A DNA stretch of 64,000 nucleotides, taken from positions 1,736,001-1,800,000 of the forward strand of contig NZ_CP036319.1 of NCBI RefSeq assembly GCF_007752935.1. Reading direction: 5' to 3'. A program made the translations under genes and the position numbers. Numbering within the stretch: the stretch's first letter is position 1; each line of letters starts with the position of its first letter. The notes under the pieces were generated by a model, which was not told the origin of the DNA, made no database searches, and saw only the letters and a list, made by a program, of their open reading frames with translations. Shown one piece after another: positions 8,501-15,817 of this stretch. Origin of the DNA: Crateriforma conspicua. Lineage in GTDB: Bacteria > Planctomycetota > Planctomycetia > Pirellulales > Pirellulaceae.

Positions 8501-8730
8501 AATCCTCACCGACGCTGGACGTTGCCGCGATTACCGAAGCATTCGCTTCCGTTGGACGTTCACTTGCGGCGTTTGACTCTGCGATCACAAACAGCACTTC
8601 GCAATTGCAATTACCTGCGACGTCCGGTGGCGAATTCAGCGAGGACATGAAACGTGCAATCATCCAAACCGCTGAGAACACTCGACGCCTTGTTGAGCGT
8701 TCGCAGTCGGGAGGATTGGTGTTTAGCTGA
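5512..8730 (+). CDS. Phage tail tape measure protein
   Basis: 1072 residues. The N-terminal 330 residues are a TP901-type tape measure core: SAYVELLTKDSAFVKGLRSAQ, MRGVAAITQATGSQLESL, KKLGATTSYSASEVASLM, and an AGPVAADANMSLEETLA block. Hydrophobic segments at about residues 378-455 are those that enter the membrane during DNA ejection. Next come Trp-rich repeats of about 130 residues (WNSTLGFMADGWTIL, WNNTIGFLKKGFLKL, WNSTVGFLKKAWIKL), a long Arg/Gln/Glu coiled coil (about 660-830), a Pro-rich stretch and a short helical tail. It sets tail length; at about 1.5 A per residue this suggests a tail near 160 nm (inference). Confidence 0.9.
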   Translation: MSQVRAGSAYVELLTKDSAFVKGLRSAQKRLESFGASTRLLGTKLMGLGAAAATPLAGSVAIFSNFDDAMRGVAAITQATGSQLESLRNTAKKLGATTSYSASEVASLMTELGRAGFKPEQIEKMTAAVMNMARATGTDATQASGIMAATIRQFGMEAGEATRVADGLTAAANKSFNTVESLGEALSYAGPVAADANMSLEETLAILGTLGNMGIQGSSAGNAMRRLLTISAAESEKFKTTFGVTTKDAKGNARSLVDILGEVAAATEKMGTAEKAEKLNEVFGLLGITAASSIGKSVADTRELYSELQKAGGIAGKTAEEMEGGLGGAFRILKSSIEGVAIAIGESLEGSVTTMVQAFSRAASGVIEWINKNQKIVKIAAASAIAIFTIGAALFALGSFAAVASFAVGGLATIFSFIGGAIGVIVSAVGMLFTPLGLVVAAVAALGGYFLYSTGIAGQAVEYLKGLFETLKADTLAAFGAIANALAAGDITAATDVLWTYLKLQWVKGTSYIKGIWADFTQYISDVWADSAYAIGDVLIGALSGLAGVWNSTLGFMADGWTILTSAVQKGWNNTIGFLKKGFLKLHELVDIAGDVSVQIGGVLINALAGVENAWVETVDYLADTWTVFVGQVKSMWNSTVGFLKKAWIKLKGLFDDDINVDVEMAKIDADTRAADSAEERQRQQAIIERQRRRSKRKEQIEANRVEMQKGIAAQLEARRKAREGQDIDADMRAIDDETDAKNAVVDQSKEQQLRENDAAQNNRQQIIDDTTVGVQRTLDQMRAEAKAAREAGRPTVEDRNKERDDQIATAQAEFDAAVQRANNATAPSDAEPKPDEAAPPEPPVAPPKIPEPGSVDIPKVDLPGIDDPELQPPNAKDLRLDLNPNAQAAMDQFADGPETDRTEVAGNFDARGLGLGSGASTIPQRAPEPLKKLEPIAAENDFVEVIVAPQLRLEPEQADDPIVSGEQDNKVIADNQVDVPFDLPEPMNQSEPTDLESSPTLDVAAITEAFASVGRSLAAFDSAITNSTSQLQLPATSGGEFSEDMKRAIIQTAENTRRLVERSQSGGLVFS

Positions 8731-9521
8731 TGTCAATATCTACTGGTGGATACGACTTCGAGGTCGCGGCTCTTTCCGAAAAGGCCTCACGCGGTAAATC
8801 ACACTCCGACTTCACTTCTTATGTTGCGACGAATGGCGGGGCTGTCGATCCGGCCGCAGCTGCGAGTGCTTTGTATCAGTACTACAAAGCGAATCACAAG
8901 GAGCTGATCCCGTATCTGCAAATCGACTCGGAGTTCATCAACCAAAAGCATGCTCTGGTCAGCGTCACGATCAACAAGACCAAGCTCGATCCGGTTTCAT
9001 TCAGTACAACGGGAGCGACAACCCATCTGAATCAGTCATTGCAGACTCGAGGCATCTACTCCGCGCCGGGGATCGCGGCTCCCGTCTATCACGGAGCGAT
9101 CGGCGTCAGCGATTCTGGCGTTTCCGGAGTCGACATCACGGTTCCAGCGTTTGAGTTCTCCGTTCGCAAGAAGTTTGAGTTCGTCTCGACGGCTTATCTG
9201 CTTGCGATGGTGTCGATGACCGGCCGAGTGAATTCGACAGCGTGGTCAATCTTCTCTCCTGGCGAAGCGTTGTTTCTCGGTGGCGAAGGAGGCGAGGATG
9301 AGCAGAACTGGGTCGATGTGACTTACCACTTCGCCGCTCGTCCGAACGAGTTCGCGATGACGGTTGGAAACATCTCCGGGATCAGCAAGCAGGGTTGGGA
9401 CTACTTGTGGGTTAAACACGGCGAGAAAGTGGTCGGCGATCGCGTGCTGCAAGTTCCTGAGGCAGCGTACGTTGAACAGGTCTATCACGGAGGAAACTTC
9501 AACGTGTTGGGGATCAGCTAG
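8730..9521 (+). CDS. Distal tail-region protein, family not recognised
   Basis: 263 residues; the ATG overlaps the tape measure stop (TGATG). It is soluble, rich in aromatic beta-strand patterns, and has no signal peptide. A central VPAFEFSVRKKFEF segment is followed by a GEALFLGGEGGEDE loop and a C-terminal half with DVTYHFAARPNEF and WDYLWVKHGEKVV. This last block, with a Trp-rich YxxxxYxxxG pattern, looks like a structural or capping domain. Position directly after the tape measure gene suggests a distal tail or hub protein, although canonical Dit and Tal motifs are not visible. Confidence 0.55.
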   Translation: MSISTGGYDFEVAALSEKASRGKSHSDFTSYVATNGGAVDPAAAASALYQYYKANHKELIPYLQIDSEFINQKHALVSVTINKTKLDPVSFSTTGATTHLNQSLQTRGIYSAPGIAAPVYHGAIGVSDSGVSGVDITVPAFEFSVRKKFEFVSTAYLLAMVSMTGRVNSTAWSIFSPGEALFLGGEGGEDEQNWVDVTYHFAARPNEFAMTVGNISGISKQGWDYLWVKHGEKVVGDRVLQVPEAAYVEQVYHGGNFNVLGIS

Positions 9522-12433
9522 TGACCCGGCGCGTAAAACCAGGCGATCAGTTTGCGATCACCGCCGCTGAATACAACCGATTGCTTGTTGCTGCCGAAGC
9601 CTCTCATCGCAATCGGCTGCCAGGAGGAGGTGGTCCTCGCACGCATCTGCGAAACGCCGCAACCGTTCGCGTTCACAACCTATCGGCAACCACGGTTCCG
9701 ATTGGCGGAATCGTCGGCTTTGAGTCGCCGCTGACCGATCCGACCGTCGGGCCAATGGAACTGGCCCGCTTTGTTCGCGACGCAACGATCGAGTGCGTGC
9801 GCCCGACCGAGGATGAACACACAGGTCGCGTTGGGGTCGCCATCGAACCGATCGCGGAAGACAAGGTCGGCCGCGTGGTGTTCGATGGCGTGGTGGCCGC
9901 GCGAGTCAACGTCGTCAAGACTTGGCATAAGTTTGCAGACGTTGGCGAATCGGCCGGTGACACGCTGCAATCGAAACCAGATGGATCGGCACAGATTCTG
10001 TGGCGACGTGACCTTAACCAACTCGGTGACCAATGGGCAGTCGTTCGTGTCGGGCGGCCTGCTGATCCGGTTTACCTTGTCGAGGTTCCGACCGGCGGTA
10101 TCGCTGGTCGCCGAGGAATGCGGACGGGCAGTGCGGACTGCGACCTCTATCAACTCGATAAAGCGGGCGAGATCGAAGCGGTCACAGATCCGGCTGGGGA
10201 CACAGTACGAATCACCGCTCGGAATCACTCGGCGCAGCGTATTCGCGGACCGATCGCCGATTCGCCGAAGCAATACCTGGAAGTGCAGTTCGACGGTCAA
10301 CGATCCTGGGTGATCGACCCGCCCAAGCAAACGCTTCTGTGCAAGCCGACGAAACGCATCAAAGCAAAGTCGTGGGGAACGGCTCGTGAACTTCGATTTG
10401 ATGGCGGATGGAAACCGATTGGCCCTGCCGTCTCGGTTTACAACGTGTGCGACTACGCGTTGCTGGCGAGCCAACAGATCGTCTGCCACTTTCACGAAGA
10501 CACATCGGCGTACTTGACGATTGGTTGCCGTTGCTGCGATGGCAGCAGTAGCTCGAGCAGCTCATCAAGCTCCAGCAGTTCGTCGAGTTCAGGTTCCAGC
10601 AGCAGTTCTAGCAGCGATTCTTCTTCGAGCAGTTCTTCATCGTCGCCCTCGTCATCATCTTCATCCTCGTCATCGGGAAGCTCATCAAGCAGCAGTGGCT
10701 CGTCGAGTAGTTCGAGCATGAGCAGCTCAAGCTCATCGAGCATGTCGTCGAGTTCCAGCAGTTCTCTGTCCTCCTCCAGTAGCAGTTCTTCAGGTTCTAG
10801 TTCGTCGAGCAGCGGATCACCCTCCTCGTCGTCCGGCAGCCCGTCGTCTTCGTCGTCATCAAGCAGTGGTTCGTCATCGAGCAGCCCGTCGTCGTCATCA
10901 AAGTCGTCGTCGAGTAGTCAATCATCCTCCGACTCTTCGTCATCCAACAGCAGCGATTCTTCCGTTAGTTCGTCCGCATCTAGCAGCAGCGAATCGAGCG
11001 ACAGTTCAAAGTCTTCATCGAGCAGCGACAGCAGTAGTCAATCGAGCGATTCGTCGGACAGTAGCGATTCAAGCACATCGACAAGTCTGCCGAGCGTAAG
11101 CAGTTCATCCAGCTCCGATGGTTCATCGTCAGCATCGAGCGATTCATCCGGAAGTTCATCAATTTCTCAATCAAGCGATTCATCCAACAGCGAGTCCAGT
11201 GACTCGAGCGATTCGACCAGTCTGCCCAGCGTCAGTGGTTCATCAAGCTCCGATGGGTCGTCGTCCGGATCGAGTGATTCGTCAAATAGTTCGTCCAATT
11301 CCCAGTCCAGCGACTCATCGACAAGCGAATCGAGTGATTCCAGTACGTCGATCAGCATGCCAAGTGCGTCCGCGTCCAGTTCATCGGCAAGTGCGTCTTC
11401 GTCGAGCGATTCACATTCAAGCGACTCAGGTTCGTCGAGCGATTCGTCCGCCTCACAATCGAGTGAATCAACCAGCACGCCATCCATTAGCAGTTCGCAA
11501 TCGTCCGCATCCGAGAGTGTGTCTTCCGCTAGCGAATCATCGACATCTGAATCCAGCCAGTCTGAATCAAGCACATCCGAAAGTGAATCACGTAGCGAGT
11601 CCGGATCGGAGAGTGCGCCTTCGTACAGTTGGAATTCGTCGACAAGCAGCCAAAGCGACTCTGAATCAAGCGGTTCCGAATCGGAATCCCAATCGCAATC
11701 AACGTCCGATTCCACATCGCAATCGGCAAGCGAGTCGGGAAGCGAATCCCAAAGTGAATCCCAAAGCGAATCAAGCATCGACCGAAGTTCGGACTCACAA
11801 AGCTACTCAGCGAGTGCTTCAGCATCGTACTCGGACAGCGCCTCCGCCAGCGAAAGCCAAAGTGGTTCTGCATCAGGCAGTGAATCAGGGTCAGGCAGCA
11901 CAAGTGCATCCGAATCAGATAGCCGCAGCGGATCTGCTTCCGATTCACGATCAACGAGCGGGTCGGAATCCGGGAGTGACTCACGAAGTGATGACTCCAC
12001 CAGCGTGCCTACATCATCCAGCGTCTCTGAATCCGATTCAACATCGCGGTCGACGAGTGATTCGGGCTCAGAAGGCTCTGACAGTGATCGGCCAAGTGCG
12101 AGCGACGATCCTAGCGTCGGTGATTCATCTGGAAGCGATAGCGATCAACCATCCGAAAGCAACGACTCGACATCCGGCTCAGACCCACCCAGCGACGGCT
12201 CCGATCGACCCAGCGAAAGTGCGTCCGATAGCAGCGACGGCTCCGATCGGCCGAGCGAAAGCGATTCAACCGAGGAACCTTCCGAAGACAGCAGCGGATC
12301 AAGTGAACCTTGCAACAGCACCTGGATTTGGTCGTGCGGTTGGGAATTGGTGAGCAGTGATTGTGAAGACCCTGGCGATCCACCGAGTTCGTCTGGTTCA
12401 TTCGATGGAGCAGTAGCGGGGATGACAGCATGA
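9521..12433 (+). CDS. Tail-tip/fibre-like protein with a 590-residue serine-rich domain
   Basis: 970 residues from the GTG at 9521 (overlapping the upstream TAG). Residues 1-340 are a mixed folded domain without recognised family (GDQFAITAAEYNRLLVAAE near the start, HFHEDTSAYLTIGCRCCDG at the end, with a Cys pair). Residues about 342-928 are almost only Ser with Asp, Glu, Gly, Pro, Gln and Thr. The last 42 residues form a short capped domain with CNSTWIWSCGWELVSSDC, probably disulfide-bonded. No signal peptide is seen. Length, position after the tail genes and the four glycosyltransferase genes that follow suggest a surface stalk or receptor-binding fibre whose Ser residues are glycosylated. 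This is inference by analogy with serine-rich repeat adhesins. Confidence 0.6.
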   Translation: MTRRVKPGDQFAITAAEYNRLLVAAEASHRNRLPGGGGPRTHLRNAATVRVHNLSATTVPIGGIVGFESPLTDPTVGPMELARFVRDATIECVRPTEDEHTGRVGVAIEPIAEDKVGRVVFDGVVAARVNVVKTWHKFADVGESAGDTLQSKPDGSAQILWRRDLNQLGDQWAVVRVGRPADPVYLVEVPTGGIAGRRGMRTGSADCDLYQLDKAGEIEAVTDPAGDTVRITARNHSAQRIRGPIADSPKQYLEVQFDGQRSWVIDPPKQTLLCKPTKRIKAKSWGTARELRFDGGWKPIGPAVSVYNVCDYALLASQQIVCHFHEDTSAYLTIGCRCCDGSSSSSSSSSSSSSSSSGSSSSSSSDSSSSSSSSSPSSSSSSSSSGSSSSSSGSSSSSSMSSSSSSSMSSSSSSSLSSSSSSSSGSSSSSSGSPSSSSGSPSSSSSSSSGSSSSSPSSSSKSSSSSQSSSDSSSSNSSDSSVSSSASSSSESSDSSKSSSSSDSSSQSSDSSDSSDSSTSTSLPSVSSSSSSDGSSSASSDSSGSSSISQSSDSSNSESSDSSDSTSLPSVSGSSSSDGSSSGSSDSSNSSSNSQSSDSSTSESSDSSTSISMPSASASSSSASASSSSDSHSSDSGSSSDSSASQSSESTSTPSISSSQSSASESVSSASESSTSESSQSESSTSESESRSESGSESAPSYSWNSSTSSQSDSESSGSESESQSQSTSDSTSQSASESGSESQSESQSESSIDRSSDSQSYSASASASYSDSASASESQSGSASGSESGSGSTSASESDSRSGSASDSRSTSGSESGSDSRSDDSTSVPTSSSVSESDSTSRSTSDSGSEGSDSDRPSASDDPSVGDSSGSDSDQPSESNDSTSGSDPPSDGSDRPSESASDSSDGSDRPSESDSTEEPSEDSSGSSEPCNSTWIWSCGWELVSSDCEDPGDPPSSSGSFDGAVAGMTA
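10544..12306 (+). repeat. Serine-codon-rich coding repeat region, with three 45-codon tandem units
   Basis: This stretch encodes the Ser-rich domain. It has four zones. The first (to about 10,930) is near-pure Ser. The second has SSDSS-type runs, including three units spaced exactly 135 bp (TSLPS at 11081, TSLPS at 11216, ISMPS at 11351). The third (about 11,480-11,960) has alternating SES, SGS and SQS. The fourth (to 12306) has a SDRPSES/DGSDRPS motif. Ser codons of the TCN and AGY types are mixed throughout, so DNA-level repeats are imperfect; that would limit slippage. Long frames on other strands here are composition artefacts. Confidence 0.9.
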
Positions 12434-13002
12434 TGCATTGCCCACATCTGACACCTGACAACCAATGCGAAGTGGCGTGCCAACTCGCTGGATGCCGCGT
12501 GCAAACGACTCCGGCCGCCTGTAACGCATGCCAAACCAACGACAACCCGTGCGCGATCAACGTCGTCACGATCGGCATGGCATTGGTCAACAAGAAGCGG
12601 CGCAAACAAGACATCACCGAGTTGGAAGCACTGCTTCGCAACTACATGCCGGACGACGATCTGATGCCGGCGACGTTGAAGATGAGCAGCTACCGGCCAG
12701 GCCCCGGCAACGAACTGAAAAAGATGATCGCTTGGTTTGCCAAGCCGAGCGAAACGTGCAACTGCGAAACCCGCGTCGACACGATGAACGACTGGGGTGC
12801 CGATGGATGCCGCCGAAACATTGACACGATCGTCGATTGGTTACTCGAAGAAGCCCAAGCAAGAGGACTCCCGCATGGAAGGTTTACCGCCACAGTCGCC
12901 CGCAGTCTCGTCAGCACTGCCATCCGCAAGTACGAGCGAAAATTCCCCGAAGGGGCACCCGAACCAGACCAAGACGATCCGGAGGACGAATTCGATCGTT
13001 GA
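12430..13002 (+). CDS. Cys-rich N-terminal, helical protein of unknown function
   Basis: 190 residues; the ATG overlaps the upstream stop (ATGA). The N-terminal 42 residues hold eight Cys (HCPHLTPDNQCEVACQLAGC, then AACNACQTNDNPC), which suggests a zinc-ribbon or iron-sulfur site. The rest is helical and basic, with GPGNELKKMIAWFAKP and a CNCETRVDTMNDWGADGC block, then NIDTIVDWLLEEAQARGLPHG. Its 3' part overlaps the next gene by 128 bases. Its place at the start of the glycosylation cassette suggests an accessory role for the Ser-rich protein, but nothing in the sequence proves this. Confidence 0.5.
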   Translation: MMHCPHLTPDNQCEVACQLAGCRVQTTPAACNACQTNDNPCAINVVTIGMALVNKKRRKQDITELEALLRNYMPDDDLMPATLKMSSYRPGPGNELKKMIAWFAKPSETCNCETRVDTMNDWGADGCRRNIDTIVDWLLEEAQARGLPHGRFTATVARSLVSTAIRKYERKFPEGAPEPDQDDPEDEFDR

Positions 13003-14350
13003 ACGTTGCTTCTTGATGAACCTCGATCGACGCGATGATCGGCTGCGTGACTGGATGCGGCAGCTTCCCGATCCGTGGCCGTTCCCCGAACCCGAACGGT
13101 TCACCGCGATCGACGGCCGTCGCGTGGCCACGCCCCCGCAGTGGCGGGCTGGGAACGGAGCGTGGGGGTGCTACCGATCTCACTTACTGATTCTCGAAAA
13201 GTGTTTGCTCGAACACATCGACTCGTATGTCGTCTTTGAAGACGACGCCGGTTTCGGCGATGACTTTTGCGAACGACTGCAGCAGTTCATTGCGGAATTG
13301 CCGGCTGACTGGGGCATGGCGTATCTCGGCGGCCAACATTTATACGCCGGCAAGAACCCGCCGTACAAGGTCAGCGAACACGTCTATCGTCCGTACAACG
13401 TGAATCGCACGCACGCGTTCATGGTGCGAGGACGCGAGGCGATGAAAACACTCTATCGTCATTTGACTTGGAACGATTGGCACACCAAGCATCATATCGA
13501 CCATCACCTCGGTCGATTGATCCAGCGCCGTTACCAGGCACTCGTGCAAGGTAAGAACATCCAAAAGGAATCCATTGCGGTTTACACGCCCGATCGCTGG
13601 CTCGTTGGACAACTGCCGACCAAGTCAAATATCTGCGGTCGCAAATGGAGTCAAACGCGGTTCTTCAATGACGCCAAGAACGCGGACCATTCGGACGCAC
13701 CGTTCTTTGCGGTCCTCGGCCCGCACCGCGCCGGCACGTCGTGTGTCGCAATGGTGATGCATCACCTGGGCGTTCACATGGGCAACCAACTCGGCGGCTA
13801 CGAAGCGACCGGAGGCGGCGAGGCAGTTGGACTGGCACAGCTTTGCGAAAAGGTGATGCGTTTCCCGGCTACCGATCCGAATGTTAGCGACGACCAACTG
13901 ACTCAAATGCTCAAGTCGTGGATCGTTAGCCGCAAATCGGAAGCCAATCGCGACAAGACAGTCGCTGGAGCGAAGTATCCGCACTTGTGTCGGTTCGTGA
14001 CTCACCTTCACGCGGGGCTTGGTGATTCACTGCGAATCATCTCTGTCGAACGAGATATCGAGGCGTCGATTCGATCGCTGCAAAACCGAAGCGAGAAACA
14101 CCGTGGCCAGTGGTTCGCGGCGAACGACGAGGACTGTGAGGTTCTGCAACGCAGTCTCCGCGACCACCGAGACAACTTCATCTCCGAGCATCCCGACGTG
14201 CCGGTGTTCCGGATCGAATTCGCCGAGTTGGTGACGTATCCCGAGGAAGTGATTGGCAATCTCATCGAGTTCCTCGGCATCACGCCGACCCAGGATGAAA
14301 TCCAGTCGGCAATCGAACACGTCAATCCAGATCTTCGGAAGTTTGGGTGA
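12875..14350 (+). CDS. Glycosyltransferase family 25 - sulfotransferase fusion
   Basis: 491 residues from the ATG at 12875, chosen because AGAGGA (12862-12867) lies seven bases upstream and the first strand of the fold needs a start before 13000. The longer frame from 12797 lacks such a site. Residues about 47-270 are GT25-like (ERCFLMNLDRRDDRL, GAWGCYRSHLLILE, YVVFEDDAGF), as in LPS GT25 enzymes. Residues about 280-490 are a sulfotransferase-type P-loop domain: VLGPHRAGTSCVAMVMHHLG for phosphosulfate binding, a SVERDIEASIRSL helix, and FRIEFAELVTYPEEV. It may add a sugar and then sulfate it. The enzymes probably act in the cytoplasm before export or assembly. Confidence 0.75.
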   Translation: MEGLPPQSPAVSSALPSASTSENSPKGHPNQTKTIRRTNSIVERCFLMNLDRRDDRLRDWMRQLPDPWPFPEPERFTAIDGRRVATPPQWRAGNGAWGCYRSHLLILEKCLLEHIDSYVVFEDDAGFGDDFCERLQQFIAELPADWGMAYLGGQHLYAGKNPPYKVSEHVYRPYNVNRTHAFMVRGREAMKTLYRHLTWNDWHTKHHIDHHLGRLIQRRYQALVQGKNIQKESIAVYTPDRWLVGQLPTKSNICGRKWSQTRFFNDAKNADHSDAPFFAVLGPHRAGTSCVAMVMHHLGVHMGNQLGGYEATGGGEAVGLAQLCEKVMRFPATDPNVSDDQLTQMLKSWIVSRKSEANRDKTVAGAKYPHLCRFVTHLHAGLGDSLRIISVERDIEASIRSLQNRSEKHRGQWFAANDEDCEVLQRSLRDHRDNFISEHPDVPVFRIEFAELVTYPEEVIGNLIEFLGITPTQDEIQSAIEHVNPDLRKFG

Positions 14351-15111
14351 GCACTATGTCGAATAGCATTTCAACGGCAGACATCACCTTCTGCATCAAG
14401 ACGATTCACCGGCCTTGGTCCTGCCATCGGCTGGTCCAGTCGCTGCGCGAGCAAATCGCCGACCCGACCATTGTCGTCGTCGATGACGGTCGCCCCGAAC
14501 TTCGCTTCAGCGAGAAGTATCCCGAAACCGCCAAGCATTGCGAGGTCATCAATCTCGATCGGCACGATGTGGGCGTCGGAGTCGGACGCAATGCAGCGAT
14601 CGACGCGGCGCAGACCGAGTACATCTTTCTGCTCGACGACGATCACGTAATCACCGCTGATTTCCAAATCGACCGCGTCTGCGAGTACTTCGTAGACCAC
14701 GAACTCGACATCCTCGCAGTGCGCCAAGGAGGAGGCGGTCGGCCAACCATGCTCTCACCGTTGATGAACGGTAAACGCATCTGGATGCACCGCGGTGAAA
14801 AGAAGCGAGTTGGCTCGGTCGCCTGGTGCGACATGGTCAGCAACGCATTCCTCGCTCGCAGGGAGACGATCGCGACGCTCCGTTGGGACGAAGCCCTGAA
14901 GACGTACGAGCACTGGGAGTTCTTCTACCGGGCGAGCCACCTAGCCAAGCTGCAAATTGCGGTCGCCACCGATTGTTCCGTCGTCCACGCCCATGTTGCC
15001 GGAACCGGCTACCGCGATTTGCGTGGGCGATCGAAGTTCCGTGCGATGGGACTTCGTAAACACGGTTTCCATTCATTGCGCTATCCAGGAGGTCAAATCG
15101 TCCGTGCGTAA
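14347..15111 (+). CDS. Family 2 glycosyltransferase (copy 1)
   Basis: 254 residues starting at GTG, which overlaps the preceding stop (GTGA); an ATG four codons in is an alternative. It has a GT-A fold: TFCIKTIHRPWSCHRLVQSL, TIVVVDDGRPELRFS, VGVGVGRNAAIDAA, and the nucleotide-sugar/metal motif LLDDDHVITADF (DDD at about residue 98). An acidic catalytic region RWDEALKTYEHWEFFYR follows. It is a paralogue of the next gene, with TFCIKTIHRP and the DDG.PELRFS motif shared. The acceptor is unknown; the neighbours suggest the Ser-rich protein or a phage surface glycan. No membrane segment is seen. Confidence 0.75.
   Translation: MSTMSNSISTADITFCIKTIHRPWSCHRLVQSLREQIADPTIVVVDDGRPELRFSEKYPETAKHCEVINLDRHDVGVGVGRNAAIDAAQTEYIFLLDDDHVITADFQIDRVCEYFVDHELDILAVRQGGGGRPTMLSPLMNGKRIWMHRGEKKRVGSVAWCDMVSNAFLARRETIATLRWDEALKTYEHWEFFYRASHLAKLQIAVATDCSVVHAHVAGTGYRDLRGRSKFRAMGLRKHGFHSLRYPGGQIVRA
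15087..15092 (+). promoter_or_regulatory. Strong ribosome binding site deciding the start of GT2 copy 2
   Basis: AGGAGG, perfectly complementary to the anti-SD, lies 11 bases before the GTG at 15104 and inside the 3' end of GT2 copy 1. It supports a GTG start rather than the upstream ATG of the same frame (14957), which would overlap copy 1 by 155 bases. Confidence 0.7.
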
Positions 15112-15817
15112 TCAAGCCACCTTCTGCATAAAAACGATTCACCGTCCACATTGCTGTGCGGCACTCGTTCGCAGCATTTACGAACACTATGGCGACGACC
15201 GTCCGCTGATCCACGTCCTCGATGACGGCAAACCGGAACTGCGATTCTCGGCCGTTTGTCCAGACGAAGCCGCCATGGTCGATCGACTAATCGAGACCGA
15301 GTACGACATTGGTCTATCGGCCGGTCGCAACAGACTGCTCGATATTGGCGACACGCCGATCGTTATCTTCGCCGATGACGATCATCTCGTGACGAATCAA
15401 ACGCGATTGCCAGAGCTGATCGCGACGCTCAATAAACATCACGATCTCGATCTGCTGGCGGCGCTCAGCAACAACGAAGAGCGTCCTCGCATGTTACGTG
15501 TCGACGGCAGAACCCTGCGTATCGCCTTCGGAAGCTACCGACAGCGGCGTTCGATTCGCTGGTGCCATTACGTCGGCAACTGCTTTGTTGCCTATCGCGA
15601 CATTCTGCAAGCGATCCGCTGGGACGAGTCACTCAAGGTCGAAGAGCACTGGGACTTCTTTTGGCGAGCAAAGATCGCCGGAATGAACGTCGCAGTCGAT
15701 CTAAATCACTCGTTCAAACATGAGCACGTCGACCCGCCCGGCTATCAACGACGGCGACCGGAGTTCTTGAAAGCCGGTTTGGACAAACACGGACTGGAGA
15801 AAGTTGTATGGAAATGA
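15104..15817 (+). CDS. Family 2 glycosyltransferase (copy 2)
   Basis: 237 residues from the GTG at 15104. This start is set by a strong ribosome binding site AGGAGG at 15087-15092 and by the alignment of TFCIKTIHRP with the paralogue just upstream. The GT-A fold motifs are LIHVLDDGKPELRFS, DIGLSAGRNRLLD, and IFADDDHLVT with the DDD metal site. A C-terminal RWDESLKVEEHWDFFWR matches the copy-1 block. The C-terminus differs (GYQRRRPEFLKAGLDKHG). It overlaps copy 1 by eight bases and the next gene by ten, so all are co-translated. It is probably a second step on the same acceptor. Confidence 0.75.
   Translation: MRNQATFCIKTIHRPHCCAALVRSIYEHYGDDRPLIHVLDDGKPELRFSAVCPDEAAMVDRLIETEYDIGLSAGRNRLLDIGDTPIVIFADDDHLVTNQTRLPELIATLNKHHDLDLLAALSNNEERPRMLRVDGRTLRIAFGSYRQRRSIRWCHYVGNCFVAYRDILQAIRWDESLKVEEHWDFFWRAKIAGMNVAVDLNHSFKHEHVDPPGYQRRRPEFLKAGLDKHGLEKVVWK

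Noticed and set aside
10544-12306. CRISPR-like or minisatellite array
   Set aside because: The repetition is of Ser codons with variable sequence, not identical repeats with spacers, and lies in an intact reading frame.
11118-12353. Long + strand frame of 411 codons inside the Ser-rich gene, and the - strand frame at 11167-11778
   Set aside because: Both are open only because Ser-codon repeats rarely form stops in other frames. Their products are Arg/His/Pro or Leu/Asp/Ser-biased, without domain patterns.
12797-12874. N-terminal extension of the GT25-sulfotransferase frame
   Set aside because: No ribosome site, and 26 extra residues would lengthen the overlap with the upstream gene. The ATG at 12875 has AGAGGA.
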